Below, piece by piece: positions 1 to 7,004 of a stretch of DNA of 12,812 nt. The DNA comes from Amoeboradix gromovi (lineage: Eukaryota; Sanchytriomycota; Sanchytriomycetes; Sanchytriales; Sanchytriaceae). The number at the start of each line of letters is the position of its first letter. The stretch's first letter is position 1. A program made the translations under genes and the position numbers. The stretch is from the NCBI GenBank assembly GCA_018985225.1, contig JADGIF010000252.1, positions 1-12,812 on the forward strand. The letters run 5' to 3'. Below the pieces are notes generated by a model, which was given only the letters and a program-made list of their open reading frames with translations, did no database searches and was not told the origin of the DNA.

Positions 1-87
1 GCACCAAGGAACAAATTCGATGCCATGTACGAGGTATGGTACTTTAAAGAAAACCGATTTAGAAACCTGAACCTGTACAAAGTATGA
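1..87 (+). CDS. C-terminal end of an unidentified gene (partial)
   Basis: Frame 1 is open from the first base of the window and ends at TGA 85-87, giving 28 residues that end in NRFRNLNLYKV. The composition (aromatic and basic, no low complexity) is compatible with the end of a real protein. The start lies outside the window, and 28 codons are too few to identify it. A dispersed repeat begins within about 10 bp of the stop. It could also be a chance open stretch. Confidence 0.3.
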   Translation, partial: APRNKFDAMYEVWYFKENRFRNLNLYKV

Positions 88-94
88 TTTGAAG

Positions 95-281
95 ATAGAT
101 AGAGATCATATGGCAGCAAGGAACATATGCATCAGGTATATGCATCCTTATTCTACCCCGCCTCAGGGTAGTGAAAGCGTGAGCAATCACTGTAACGGAG
201 CATCTAGCACTGCTAGTTTCTCTGTGGAAATTCTCGATTTTCTCGGAAATCAGGTCTTTTAACGAGGAGTACTTGCTATGG
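95..281 (+). repeat. Dispersed SINE-like / structured repeat, copy 1
   Basis: One of four same-strand copies (others near 553-720, 6716-6880 and 9640-9820). The 5' part has an A-box-like TGGCAGCAAGG at 111 and a degenerate B-box-like ATTCTACCCC about 40 nt further on. The body contains a hairpin at about 168-193 with a GUGA (GNRA) loop closed by GC pairs, then a second stem pairing 230-237 with 243-250. It ends near CTTTTAACGAGGAGTA. Copies 1 and 4 share the flank AGATAGAnAnCATATGG. Copies 1 and 3 are nearly identical over the last ~115 nt, suggesting recent activity. No reverse transcriptase is present here, so if mobile it would be non-autonomous. Confidence 0.7.
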
Positions 282-361
282 CATAAAAACTGAGATTTTT
301 TCTATTCACCAGCTGCAATGGATCCAGGTCTCGAGATCTTAAGTATTTCAATACTAAATAT

Positions 362-875
362 ATGGCTAATAGATACAGAAGATACTTTTCTACACTCAGA
401 AACTGGTCTAAAAATAAAGTTACTGTCGATAAAAATCAAAATAAAAAGGCAAAATACAATGAAGCATTCACTAGTCAAATGTCTGCAAAGTGTGTTAGTT
501 AAAAGAGAACCAATTGGGGAAGATAAACATGCAACAATATAATTTGGAACCTGATGGAGACTATCTGGCAGCAAGGAACAAGTACTTGTAGTATATGTGC
601 CCCTATTTGATTCATCCTCAGGGTAGTCGAAGCTTGAGCAACCACTGTAATGGAGCTTCTGTCTTTTTCAGTTTCTTTATGGAAATTGTTGATTTTATCG
701 AAAATCAGGACTTTTTAGTGTGCTAATAAGACAGAATCTGCAATTAGAAGGCTAATTTAGAGCCAAGATTATTATTGGAACTGGCGATAAGCTATCTAAA
801 TATGCATTAGATTTGCTACTCACAAAATTTAAACTCAAAAATATATTGCATTATAGCGACTTAATCACTAATTAA
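362..875 (+). CDS. Possible two-exon small gene with repeat copy 2 in its intron
   Basis: An ATG at 362 opens a 46-codon frame rich in Lys and Asn (start MANRYRRYFSTLRNW, reminiscent of a mitochondrial presequence). Another open stretch with stop TAA 873-875 contains AKIIIGTGDKLSKYALDLLL. Joining 362-489 to 761-875 through a 271-nt intron (GTGTGT donor, TTTAG acceptor, branch-like TGCTAAT at 721) gives an 80-residue in-frame protein. The repeat copy at about 553-720 lies wholly inside this intron. I recognise no family. The donor is not the usual fungal GTANGT type, and both exons may be chance, so this is a hypothesis. Confidence 0.22.
553..720 (+). repeat. Dispersed SINE-like / structured repeat, copy 2 (diverged)
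   Basis: It shares TGGCAGCAAGGAACA (566-580) with copy 1, and has the core CCTCAGGGTAGT, a hairpin at 623-648 and a second stem pairing 685-692 with 698-705. It ends with ATCAGGACTTTTT, a run of five T like a Pol III terminator. Substitutions keep the stems: the A-T pair of copy 1 (174/187) is G-C here (629/642), though one C.C mismatch (628/643) is introduced. Confidence 0.65.
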
Positions 876-884
876 GCCGTTATA
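852..884. other. Imperfect inverted repeat (hairpin)
   Basis: Arms 852-865 and 871-884 match at 12 of 14 positions around a 5-nt loop (CACTA). It lies about 110 bp upstream of the ankyrin gene start and overlaps the end of the candidate small gene. It could be a transcript 3'-end hairpin, a regulatory palindrome or chance in AT-rich DNA. Confidence 0.4.
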
Positions 885-991
885 AATTGAAATCCCGTCC
901 TTTTCATCAACCGGTTCAAAGTTCACTATTATTTTTGTTGGTCACTGACCTTACACATCTCAGCCTCGGAGATAATTAAGTGAAACAACTG

Positions 992-2419
992 ATGCAGCAT
1001 ACGATTGAAAGCTTGATTGACTTGATATACAGAGAGAATGCTGTAATTGATCAGGTAGAGCAGGTATTGATTCAATGCCCAGAGCTAATTAACCAGCTTG
1101 ACAAATATGGTGAACTTCCGCTTCTAGGAGCAGTAGACAAAAACAATATCGACATGTCAAAATTGTTGATCAAATATGGTGCCGATGTGAATAAAAAGAC
1201 TGGTAAATATAACGGCCGTTCTCCGTTTTTGTTAGCCATCTGGAGAGAACATACTCAGTTGGTTGAGTTAATGCTAGATAGCGCCGATTTCTCTATCTGC
1301 GATGACGGAAATAGTGGTGTGTTCCATCAAGTTTGTTTAGCAGCTATTCCTAACTCCCAAATTTTAGAAATTTTGAAAAAACGACCGGGTTGGGAATCTT
1401 TTCTCTCCAAAGGTAATAAATGGGGTGTCAGCCCGCTTCACTACTCAGCTTATAAAGACTTAGATGTCACTGAAAAGTTAATCATTAGCGGTGCAAACGT
1501 TAACGCTCAAACTGTTGAGCGTAGTACAATTCGGATTAGTGGCGATGCACACACAATGATAGACCCCGGTATGACTCCACTGCATGTTGTAGCTATGAAG
1601 GGTGATTTGGAGCATGCTCGTCTATTGCTAAGGTTCAATGCTTCGTCGTTAATAAATGACTGGTATGGTAGAAATGCTGTAGAAACCGCAAAGTTGCATA
1701 ATCGCACTGAAATGGCTGATGTTTTGTCTCACAACTTGCAATTTGAACAAGCTACCAATGAAGTTGTTAAATACTCTGTTTTACTAAGCGACAAGGCAAA
1801 GATCGATGCTGTTGTGGTTAAACAGGAGTTAGCGGGCATTTGTGATGAAGTCAATGCTTCCAAGTATAAGCAAGCTATTAAAGACTTTCCAGACAGAGAT
1901 ACCTATGAATATTCCACGATTTTGAAATTATTTCAAAATTTAAGGAAATATAAACCCACAGATTTCAGTGAATTTCAAGTTAAGTTAAAGAAGTTAAAAA
2001 GGGAAGCGCTGGATAGCAACTCAAGCTGCAAGAATCAAGTTCCTGCACTGCTAGAATCTATTGAAGAGATAAAAGTCAAGACAAAAGAAGATTTGTCATG
2101 GTTAGAGAACCAGTGGTATTCGGCAATGGAGAAACAGAATGAGGTGCATGGACAGTCACTGGTAGTTGAGCTTCAGGACAAAATTTACAATATTATTGAT
2201 CTGTACGAGAAACTTAACAACAAAAAGGTTAGCAAAGAATTTGTAAGTTTGAATTTAGCAACAGAAATGACGCAAAATGAGATGAATGATGATCTGCAAT
2301 GGAGGTTGAGTATTATTGAGGCATTGTATTTCTTGTATCACGAGTACACTTGTGATAGAGTGGAATCGGCGTTAGCATATGCAGAGACAGACTTAAAGGT
2401 GCTAAGTATGCTACAATAA
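992..2419 (+). CDS. Ankyrin-repeat protein with a novel helical C-terminal region
   Basis: Predicted product is 475 aa. I chose ATG 992; the same frame is open from a GTG at 980, which is not a usual eukaryotic start. Roughly residues 35-250 carry ankyrin repeats: LLIKYGADVN (repeat 1-2), SPFLLAIWREHTQLVELML, SPLHYSAYKDLDVTEKLIISGANVN and TPLHVVAMKGDLEHARLLL. An insertion follows the GANVNAQ repeat. Ankyrin repeats bind protein partners. Residues about 255-475 are charged and probably helical with coiled-coil character, and match no family I recognise. There is no signal peptide or membrane segment, so it is probably cytosolic or nuclear. The stop is embedded in AATAAA (2415-2420), implying a very short 3' UTR. 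The next gene is possibly convergent, 16 bp away. Confidence 0.88.
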   Translation: MQHTIESLIDLIYRENAVIDQVEQVLIQCPELINQLDKYGELPLLGAVDKNNIDMSKLLIKYGADVNKKTGKYNGRSPFLLAIWREHTQLVELMLDSADFSICDDGNSGVFHQVCLAAIPNSQILEILKKRPGWESFLSKGNKWGVSPLHYSAYKDLDVTEKLIISGANVNAQTVERSTIRISGDAHTMIDPGMTPLHVVAMKGDLEHARLLLRFNASSLINDWYGRNAVETAKLHNRTEMADVLSHNLQFEQATNEVVKYSVLLSDKAKIDAVVVKQELAGICDEVNASKYKQAIKDFPDRDTYEYSTILKLFQNLRKYKPTDFSEFQVKLKKLKREALDSNSSCKNQVPALLESIEEIKVKTKEDLSWLENQWYSAMEKQNEVHGQSLVVELQDKIYNIIDLYEKLNNKKVSKEFVSLNLATEMTQNEMNDDLQWRLSIIEALYFLYHEYTCDRVESALAYAETDLKVLSMLQ

Positions 2420-2431
2420 AGTACTAATAAA
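2415..2431 (+). terminator. Poly(A) signals at the ankyrin gene stop
   Basis: AATAAA occurs at 2415-2420, overlapping the TAA stop, and again at 2426-2431. This implies cleavage within a few tens of bases, probably inside the convergent reading frame on the other strand. Confidence 0.5.
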
Positions 2432-2435
2432 CGAT

Positions 2436-2789
2436 TTATTCCATGGACTGTATATGCTTTGTAAACCACTGCTGTTTGTTTTTAAAAACAACTATTGGTG
2501 ACCCTTTATCAGCTCTAGCTATTTTTTGCCGCGAGAGAGACCTAAAGACAACGTTGACATTTGTGTTGGGATAAACTACAAAAGAAGAGGGATAGCAGTG
2601 TATTTCATTACATAGAGTACAAATATCAACAGAATAAGGTACTTTCCTACCTTCAAAAACCATTACAATTACATCTTTGTAAATAGTGTCAGTATCAAAA
2701 GAAGGTCGAAGTATATCTGGCAGTTGCCCTTTGAGGGAGCCTATAGGTGCAGATTTTTTGATAAAGAAATCAGATGGAGATTCTTGCAT
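2436..2789 (-). CDS. Hypothetical protein, 117 aa
   Basis: An ATG-started frame on the minus strand, convergent with the ankyrin gene. The sequence has ordinary protein composition with alternating hydrophobic stretches (VIVMVFEGRKVPYSVDICTL and SFVVYPNTNVNVVF), which suggests a small beta-rich domain. There is a CTLC motif with one further Cys close by. I recognise no family. An in-frame TAA sits just before the ATG. About 85 nt further upstream another ATG opens MSLLDRHQIEAHLCL, which could be an upstream exon (donor weak). No other gene occupies this stretch, which supports coding. Confidence 0.5.
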   Translation of the reverse strand: MQESPSDFFIKKSAPIGSLKGQLPDILRPSFDTDTIYKDVIVMVFEGRKVPYSVDICTLCNEIHCYPSSFVVYPNTNVNVVFRSLSRQKIARADKGSPIVVFKNKQQWFTKHIQSME

Positions 2790-3058
2790 TTCTTACCCTA
2801 GAAAATAAAGACGAACTTTTTAAAACAAATGTCTCAAAAAACCAGAATTAGTCAAGCACAAATGTGCCTCGATTTGATGCCTGTCCAGAAGTGACATCCT
2901 TTTCCTTATCAGTCAGATTTTTTATCATTATTTAGTAGACTTTATATGAGTCAAAGATAGTCGTTACACTCTTGCCATTCGATGCACGACTGTATCATAG
3001 TGAGACGTAGATTATTGCAACTTTGGGCCTCTAAGAGATCGCTGAATGCTGTTTCTCC
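2790..3058. other. Intergenic region upstream of ALG10
   Basis: I see no convincing gene, RNA or repeat here. It would hold the ALG10 promoter and any 5' part of the minus-strand hypothetical gene. No clear TATA box was found. Confidence 0.4.
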
Positions 3059-4327
3059 ATGTCACTTTTCATTGTGCATTTCCAATTAATTTTGTTACTT
3101 TTTTCAAACATTTCTGTATTTTTAATGGGGCATTTGATGATAATATCATTGATTGTATTTATAGCTTGCAACATAGTTATGGATCAACCATACATGGATG
3201 AGCCTTTTCATGTTCCGCAGGCACAGAGATATTGTAAAGGTGATTTTGAATGGGATCCCAAGATAACAACTCCCCCAGGACTGTACTATTTCAGTACACT
3301 AATAGGATACTTTTTTGGATGTTCTATCAAGGTTTTAAGATCCACAAACTTTGCTTTAGGGCTCTATAAATACTACTTGTTATCCAAACTTACTTTTGAC
3401 TCCAAATGGTTATATTTCTTGCCGATTTCATTTTTCTATCAGAACTGGTACTATACGGACACCCTATCTGAAGTTTTAATGCTACAAAGCTACTACGGAG
3501 TTGTCAAGCAGTACAGGTTGCAAACCTTTGCTTTCGGAGTAGCTAGTGTCTTCATTAGACAAACTAACGTTGTGCTACTGGTTTGGATGGTATTTTGGGG
3601 TGTATATGAGCGCAACAAGTACACACATCCTTTGTTGACGACCGTAATACATAACCTGTCAATTTCAGATTGTTTGAACACATTTAAACAGTTCATCATC
3701 ATCTGTTTTACCAACGGTTTAGCAGATATCAGCATGTTGACCGGGATCATAACGTTTTTGGGTTTGGTAGTCCAGAAGTATGGACTTTTACAGGGCGACT
3801 CAGAAAACCACAATCTTTCATTCCATTTCCCTCAACTGCTGTATTTCGGGACTACGCTGTTTGGATTGTTTGCCTTATACACCAATATGCACACTGTTCG
3901 GTATCATTATACTTATTTTATCACTTTGTGGATGTTTTCATATTGTATGGTTCACTTCTTTACAATTCATCATAAGTTCTTATTGAGCGACAACAGACAC
4001 TTAACTTTCTACTTTTGGAAAGCTTTCTATCGCAACTTGAATCTGTATAAAGAGCTCTTCTACAGCTTTGTCTATAGCGTAGTTTGGTACTCGTTACTGG
4101 ACCACTTGAAGCATTTCGCAGTTATTCCGGTCGCAGGGTACTTATTATCGTTAGCGCTTACATTAATACCCACACCTCTGTTTGAATTCAGATACTTTAT
4201 CTTTCATCTGACCATTTTTGGAATTTACTTTCACAAGCAAACAAGTTACAGCAAAGTAACTATAATTGTAATGAATGAATTTGTTCTGCTACTGTTTTGG
4301 ATGCATCCAGCTCATATAATGTGGTAG
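3059..4327 (+). CDS. ALG10: Dol-P-Glc:Glc2Man9GlcNAc2-PP-Dol alpha-1,2-glucosyltransferase (ALG10)
   Basis: ALG10 adds the third, terminal glucose from dolichyl-phosphate glucose to the lipid-linked oligosaccharide in the ER lumen, the last step before transfer to proteins. The 422-aa product is polytopic, with about a dozen hydrophobic segments. Family hallmarks are visible: PYMDEPFHVPQAQRYC at about 44-59 (the acidic D47/E48 of the first luminal loop), WDPKITTPPGLY at 65-76, YYTDTLSEV near 125-133, FIRQTNVV at 165-172, and a C-terminus ending HIMW, like the RFMW end of animal homologues. It is somewhat shorter than the human and yeast proteins. An alternative start is M23 (3125); M1 gives an N-terminal length closer to homologues. 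AATAAA at 4331-4336 follows the stop. Confidence 0.95.
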   Translation: MSLFIVHFQLILLLFSNISVFLMGHLMIISLIVFIACNIVMDQPYMDEPFHVPQAQRYCKGDFEWDPKITTPPGLYYFSTLIGYFFGCSIKVLRSTNFALGLYKYYLLSKLTFDSKWLYFLPISFFYQNWYYTDTLSEVLMLQSYYGVVKQYRLQTFAFGVASVFIRQTNVVLLVWMVFWGVYERNKYTHPLLTTVIHNLSISDCLNTFKQFIIICFTNGLADISMLTGIITFLGLVVQKYGLLQGDSENHNLSFHFPQLLYFGTTLFGLFALYTNMHTVRYHYTYFITLWMFSYCMVHFFTIHHKFLLSDNRHLTFYFWKAFYRNLNLYKELFYSFVYSVVWYSLLDHLKHFAVIPVAGYLLSLALTLIPTPLFEFRYFIFHLTIFGIYFHKQTSYSKVTIIVMNEFVLLLFWMHPAHIMW

Positions 4328-4330
4328 TTT

Positions 4331-4336
4331 AATAAA
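4331..4336 (+). terminator. Poly(A) signal of ALG10
   Basis: AATAAA lies 4 nt after the ALG10 stop codon, inside the 34-bp gap before the next start codon. Confidence 0.45.
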
Positions 4337-4361
4337 TTTCTTTTTTTCATCTTTCGGCCAG

Positions 4362-5766
4362 ATGTCTGAAGCTTTGCAACTGGTATTTTTAAATATCTCT
4401 CAGGATGTTAGTCTTTATAAACTGCTATCTCTTCCATTTACACAGCCAAGTAAATCATTATATGATGAGTTGATCCAGAAAATAAAGCAAACAGAAACTG
4501 GTTACATGGTAAACGCTTGTTTTTTAGAGATGCTTCAGTTTATGACTATAAAAAATGAAAGAATGGTGTATTTATACAACTCTGTGCTGGATTTAAGTGA
4601 ACCTTATATTGTGAACATAGTAAACCAACATATTTACATGAATGGACACTCTAAACTATTTAGAATTTTAAAAAAGAATTATGAATTCTTGATACCTGAA
4701 TATCCAAACGAAGAAAAGAAAGCTGAAGCCGTGGTTATTAACTTGTATCCAATATGGTTACAAATCAGGGAGCACGAAGACATGCTGCAACTGAAAAGTG
4801 ATGTTGTAAATGGCAAGCATGAAAAATTTCAGATATCTACCAATAGTGATTTACTCAATAGCGATCAAGAAGGGTGTTTAAAAATAACATTCTCCAAATT
4901 GACGCTATCCAACGGCAAGAGCGACATCGTCACTTTTAGTTTAGGTGCCATCGAAGCATACACTTGGCAAGAAATGGAGTATCCTACGATCAAATTGAAA
5001 AGAACCCCAATTTCAACAGCAAATCTAGTTCCTAGAGAAGATGATTCTATTGATACGGCCGAGTTAGCTTTTACCAATTGTAAATCATTGTGTTTATTAA
5101 TTGAAGGTAGAATGTATAGTTTGTTTCCAATCTTACAAACAGAAGTACTCAGAATAGAAAATGTAATGAACAAGCTATTGGACAAACCTCCGTTTCATCA
5201 TTCACAGTTTATTCTTCACTCGCTCTTTCAAAAAATGACAATTCTAAAAAAATCAATTGGTGTTAAAAGTAACATAAGCAATGATAGGAGCAAACTGATC
5301 GTGAGTCAAAAAAATATCTTGAGTTGTCTCCACAAGGTTTTACAAGATAATCCAACTCAAAGCCAAAATCTTTTAGTTTTATTAGAGTACAGTTGTGGTG
5401 CGGAATTACAGGTTTTAAAAGAAACAATAAATGTATTGAGGCAGTACTGGTCCATAACGTATACGGAGCAGCGACAACTAAACATTTTAAGCTGCCTGGC
5501 ACGTATACTAACAGCATTAGCTCAATCTCCTAGAGATAGCGTAGCGCAAGTAAAGAACTGGCTTATCCAAATCGAAGACACAATTTCGCCGTATCAACAG
5601 TATTTTAAATTGACTAAGCTTCGATGCCCTGCGTACAGTTGTTAGTCTGTTAAAAACAGTTCACAACATCGAGTGCAATCCATTGATATCTCGATCTTCT
5701 ATTCATCCAGGGGAATATGATGGCTATTCTATTTTGAAAGAATATCAAAAGAACTTGTGGTATTAA
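4362..5766 (+). CDS. Unrecognised protein, about 449 aa with a probable short 3' intron
   Basis: ATG 4362 follows ALG10 by 34 bp on the same strand. The uninterrupted frame runs to TAG 5643-5645 (427 aa), but its last residues (RCPAYSC) look like read-through of an intron or frame break. Frame 1 continues open to TAA 5764-5766 with a natural sequence (SLLKTVHNIE...YQKNLWY). A 55-nt intron 5591-5645 (GTATCA donor, TTGACTAAG branch-like, TTAG acceptor) joins 4362-5590 to 5646-5766 as 449 aa; the first stop then lies within the acceptor. A one-base shift near 5619 is the alternative. The N-terminal ~120 residues look helical, about 165-255 beta-rich (KITFSKLTLSNGKSDIVTF), and the C-terminal ~190 helical. 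No signal peptide or membrane segment is seen. Family unknown. Confidence 0.72.
5591..5645 (+). other. Candidate 55-nt intron (or frameshift site near 5619)
   Basis: It begins GTATCA, contains ATTGACTAAG, which resembles a branch site, and ends GTTAG. Removal restores the frame. A 28-nt version ending at 5618 also restores the frame but is very short. Without splicing, CTT CGA at 5619-5624 is where a +1 shift would have to occur. Confidence 0.45.
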
Positions 5767-5768
5767 TT

Positions 5769-5774
5769 AATAAA
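5769..5774 (+). terminator. Poly(A) signal of the 4362 gene
   Basis: AATAAA lies 2 nt after the TAA at 5764-5766. Its position fits this downstream stop better than the upstream one at 5645, which supports the extended gene model. Confidence 0.45.
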
Positions 5775-5823
5775 TTTTTATTTTCTCAAGTCTTCTAGTC
5801 AAATTGCAAATTGAGCACACACT

Positions 5824-6264
5824 ATGGCATCAAAATTTCATAATTTATTTGCCACATTACGTATATAGTATTGATAAAACAGATTGGGTCCCTTTGCTGC
5901 ACAGCAGATGTTTTTAACAAACATAGTAATGGCGTTGTTCGCGAAGGAGACTAAAAGTGAAGTCCCAGAAAGTGCAATAAAGGTCACACAAACTGTATTC
6001 GGTGGAGATACACTCATTGGCCTGTTGGAAGCCACAAGTAGGAACTCAAAATTCCAGGTTCCCAAGCCTGTGGAAAGGTTATCTCGTCCAATTACTGGAG
6101 AGGAAGTTTTAAACAGTCAAAATACTGATGGCTCCACAATATTAGTAGCCACTAAAGATGATGCGGATAATTGTAGACCTTTTGAAATTACAGGAGACCC
6201 TAATGTTAGGGTAACCTGGGACCAAAAAAGAAATCCAGATGGAGGATTTAGTGAGCAGAAATAA
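5824..6264 (+). CDS. Small predicted secreted protein with an intron in its signal peptide
   Basis: The large exon is open in frame 1 to TAA 6262-6264. ATG 5824 opens exon 1 (5824-5860). A 66-nt intron 5861-5926 (GTATAT donor, TTTTTAAC branch/pyrimidine tract, ACATAG acceptor) keeps the frame and yields 124 aa. The join creates an N-terminus that is a textbook signal peptide: SKFH, then NLFATLLMALFA, with probable cleavage before KETKSEVPES. The mature part of about 106 residues is hydrophilic, contains one Cys (…DNCRPFEITG), and ends in a charged tail. No domain is recognised. If unspliced, the protein would start at ATG 5908 (118 aa) with a poorer signal. It may be a cell-wall, secreted or effector-like protein; function unknown. 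The stop is embedded in AATAAA (6260-6265). Confidence 0.65.
5861..5926 (+). other. Predicted 66-nt intron
   Basis: It has a GTATAT donor and an ATAG acceptor, with TTAAC 10 nt upstream of the acceptor. Splicing joins two hydrophobic half-segments into one continuous signal peptide, which is strong indirect support. In-frame stops (TAG, TGA, TAA) lie within it. Confidence 0.6.
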
Positions 6265-6265
6265 A

Positions 6266-6715
6266 CAGTTTACCGAAAGCATAATCACATTTTGTTAAAT
6301 ATTTTAGCAAAAATAACAAAAAACATTCGTTCGTTCTCTGCAAGTCAAGAAAGTATCTATTTTTTTATTGAAAACCCCATTTATTGACATATGTGAATTT
6401 TATGGTCCCAGAACCTCTTCATAGTATGCATTATGACGGGAACAAATGGGATTTCAAATTCATATAGATGGCATATGTCACCATCATAGCCAGAATGAAT
6501 TTTACTTGAAGACTTAATCAAGGAGACATAACTAAGTTTTAATAAAACTATAAAATAAAACTATAAAATAAAACTGGTTTAAAAACTAAATAATCATCCA
6601 AAGAAAAAAGAAATTGGCGGAAATTAATACAGTGGTTACTAATAACTTATTCAAGATGTCGAACTCTGAATAAAATCAACTTGGAGACATAAATAAATAA
6701 CCTGTAATTTACAAG
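6266..6715. other. Non-coding AT-rich intergenic region
   Basis: About 450 bp without a convincing open frame or RNA gene on either strand. It holds a short 13-bp tandem repeat (6541-6575) and AT-rich runs. It separates the secreted-protein gene from the third repeat copy. Confidence 0.5.
6541..6575. repeat. 13-bp tandem repeat, 2.7 units
   Basis: AATAAAACTATAA occurs at 6541-6553 and 6554-6566, followed by a partial unit AATAAAACT at 6567-6575. All units are exact. It is probably slippage in AT-rich DNA, though it also multiplies AATAAA hexamers. Confidence 0.85.
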
Positions 6716-6880
6716 TAGATAGAAACCATATGGTACCTCTAATCATACACCCCATCATAGTTCAATACCCCTCCATATAGTGAAAGCATGAGATACCGCT
6801 ATATTGGAGCGACCTGCAAGATAAACTTTTCTGCGGAAACTTTTGATATTCGAAAAACTAGGACTCTAATTACGAGTGAT
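6716..6880 (+). repeat. Dispersed SINE-like / structured repeat, copy 3 in map order (most diverged)
   Basis: The flank AGATAGAAACCATATGGTACC resembles copy 1. A good B-box-like GTTCAATACCCC starts near 6760. Hairpin A is kept with different bases: ATATAG 6775-6780 pairs with CTATAT 6799-6804. Hairpin B pairs 6841-6846 with 6850-6855. It ends GGACTCTAATTACGAGTGA, so the T-run of the other copies is lost. Sequence identity to the other copies is low while the pairing persists. Confidence 0.55.
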
Positions 6881-6986
6881 TGTAGAAACGAATAATTGGC
6901 TATACTAAGGACAGTAAGGTATGGTCACTTGTATGCACTATCATCAATGACATTTAAAACTGAGTGGTTAAATAGTGATAAGTTTG

Positions 6987-6992
6987 TTTATT
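6987..6992 (-). terminator. Poly(A) signal of the AAA ATPase gene
   Basis: AATAAA on the minus strand, 12 nt beyond the stop codon of the gene ending at 7005. Confidence 0.45.
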
Positions 6993-7004
6993 GTTTGCAT
7001 TTAA

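Noticed and set aside
1-20. GCACCAAGGAACAA at the window start resembles the repeat head GCAGCAAGGAACAA
   Set aside because: Similarity stops after about 15 nt and none of the repeat body follows, so I do not call a fifth copy.
49-84. NRFRNLNLYK at the end of the first partial frame resembles FYRNLNLYKE in ALG10
   Set aside because: Only eight residues match, flanking residues and DNA do not. Taken as chance rather than a duplicated ALG10 fragment.
160-215. Resemblance of CTGTAACGGAGCA in the repeat to SRP RNA helix 8
   Set aside because: The GNRA loop is not placed to form helix 8 with this strand, there is no Alu-domain-like part, and the element occurs four times. The match is a short coincidence.
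302-574. 90-codon minus frame and 74-codon plus frame across 302-574
   Set aside because: They overlap each other, run partly into the repeat and look like AT-rich chance frames. The 46-codon frame at 362 is the better reading.
5583-5766. C-terminal part of the 4362 gene as the linker ahead of a HECT ubiquitin-ligase domain
   Set aside because: The ...ILKEYQKNLW end vaguely recalls that linker, but no HECT domain follows in any frame and the gene ends there.
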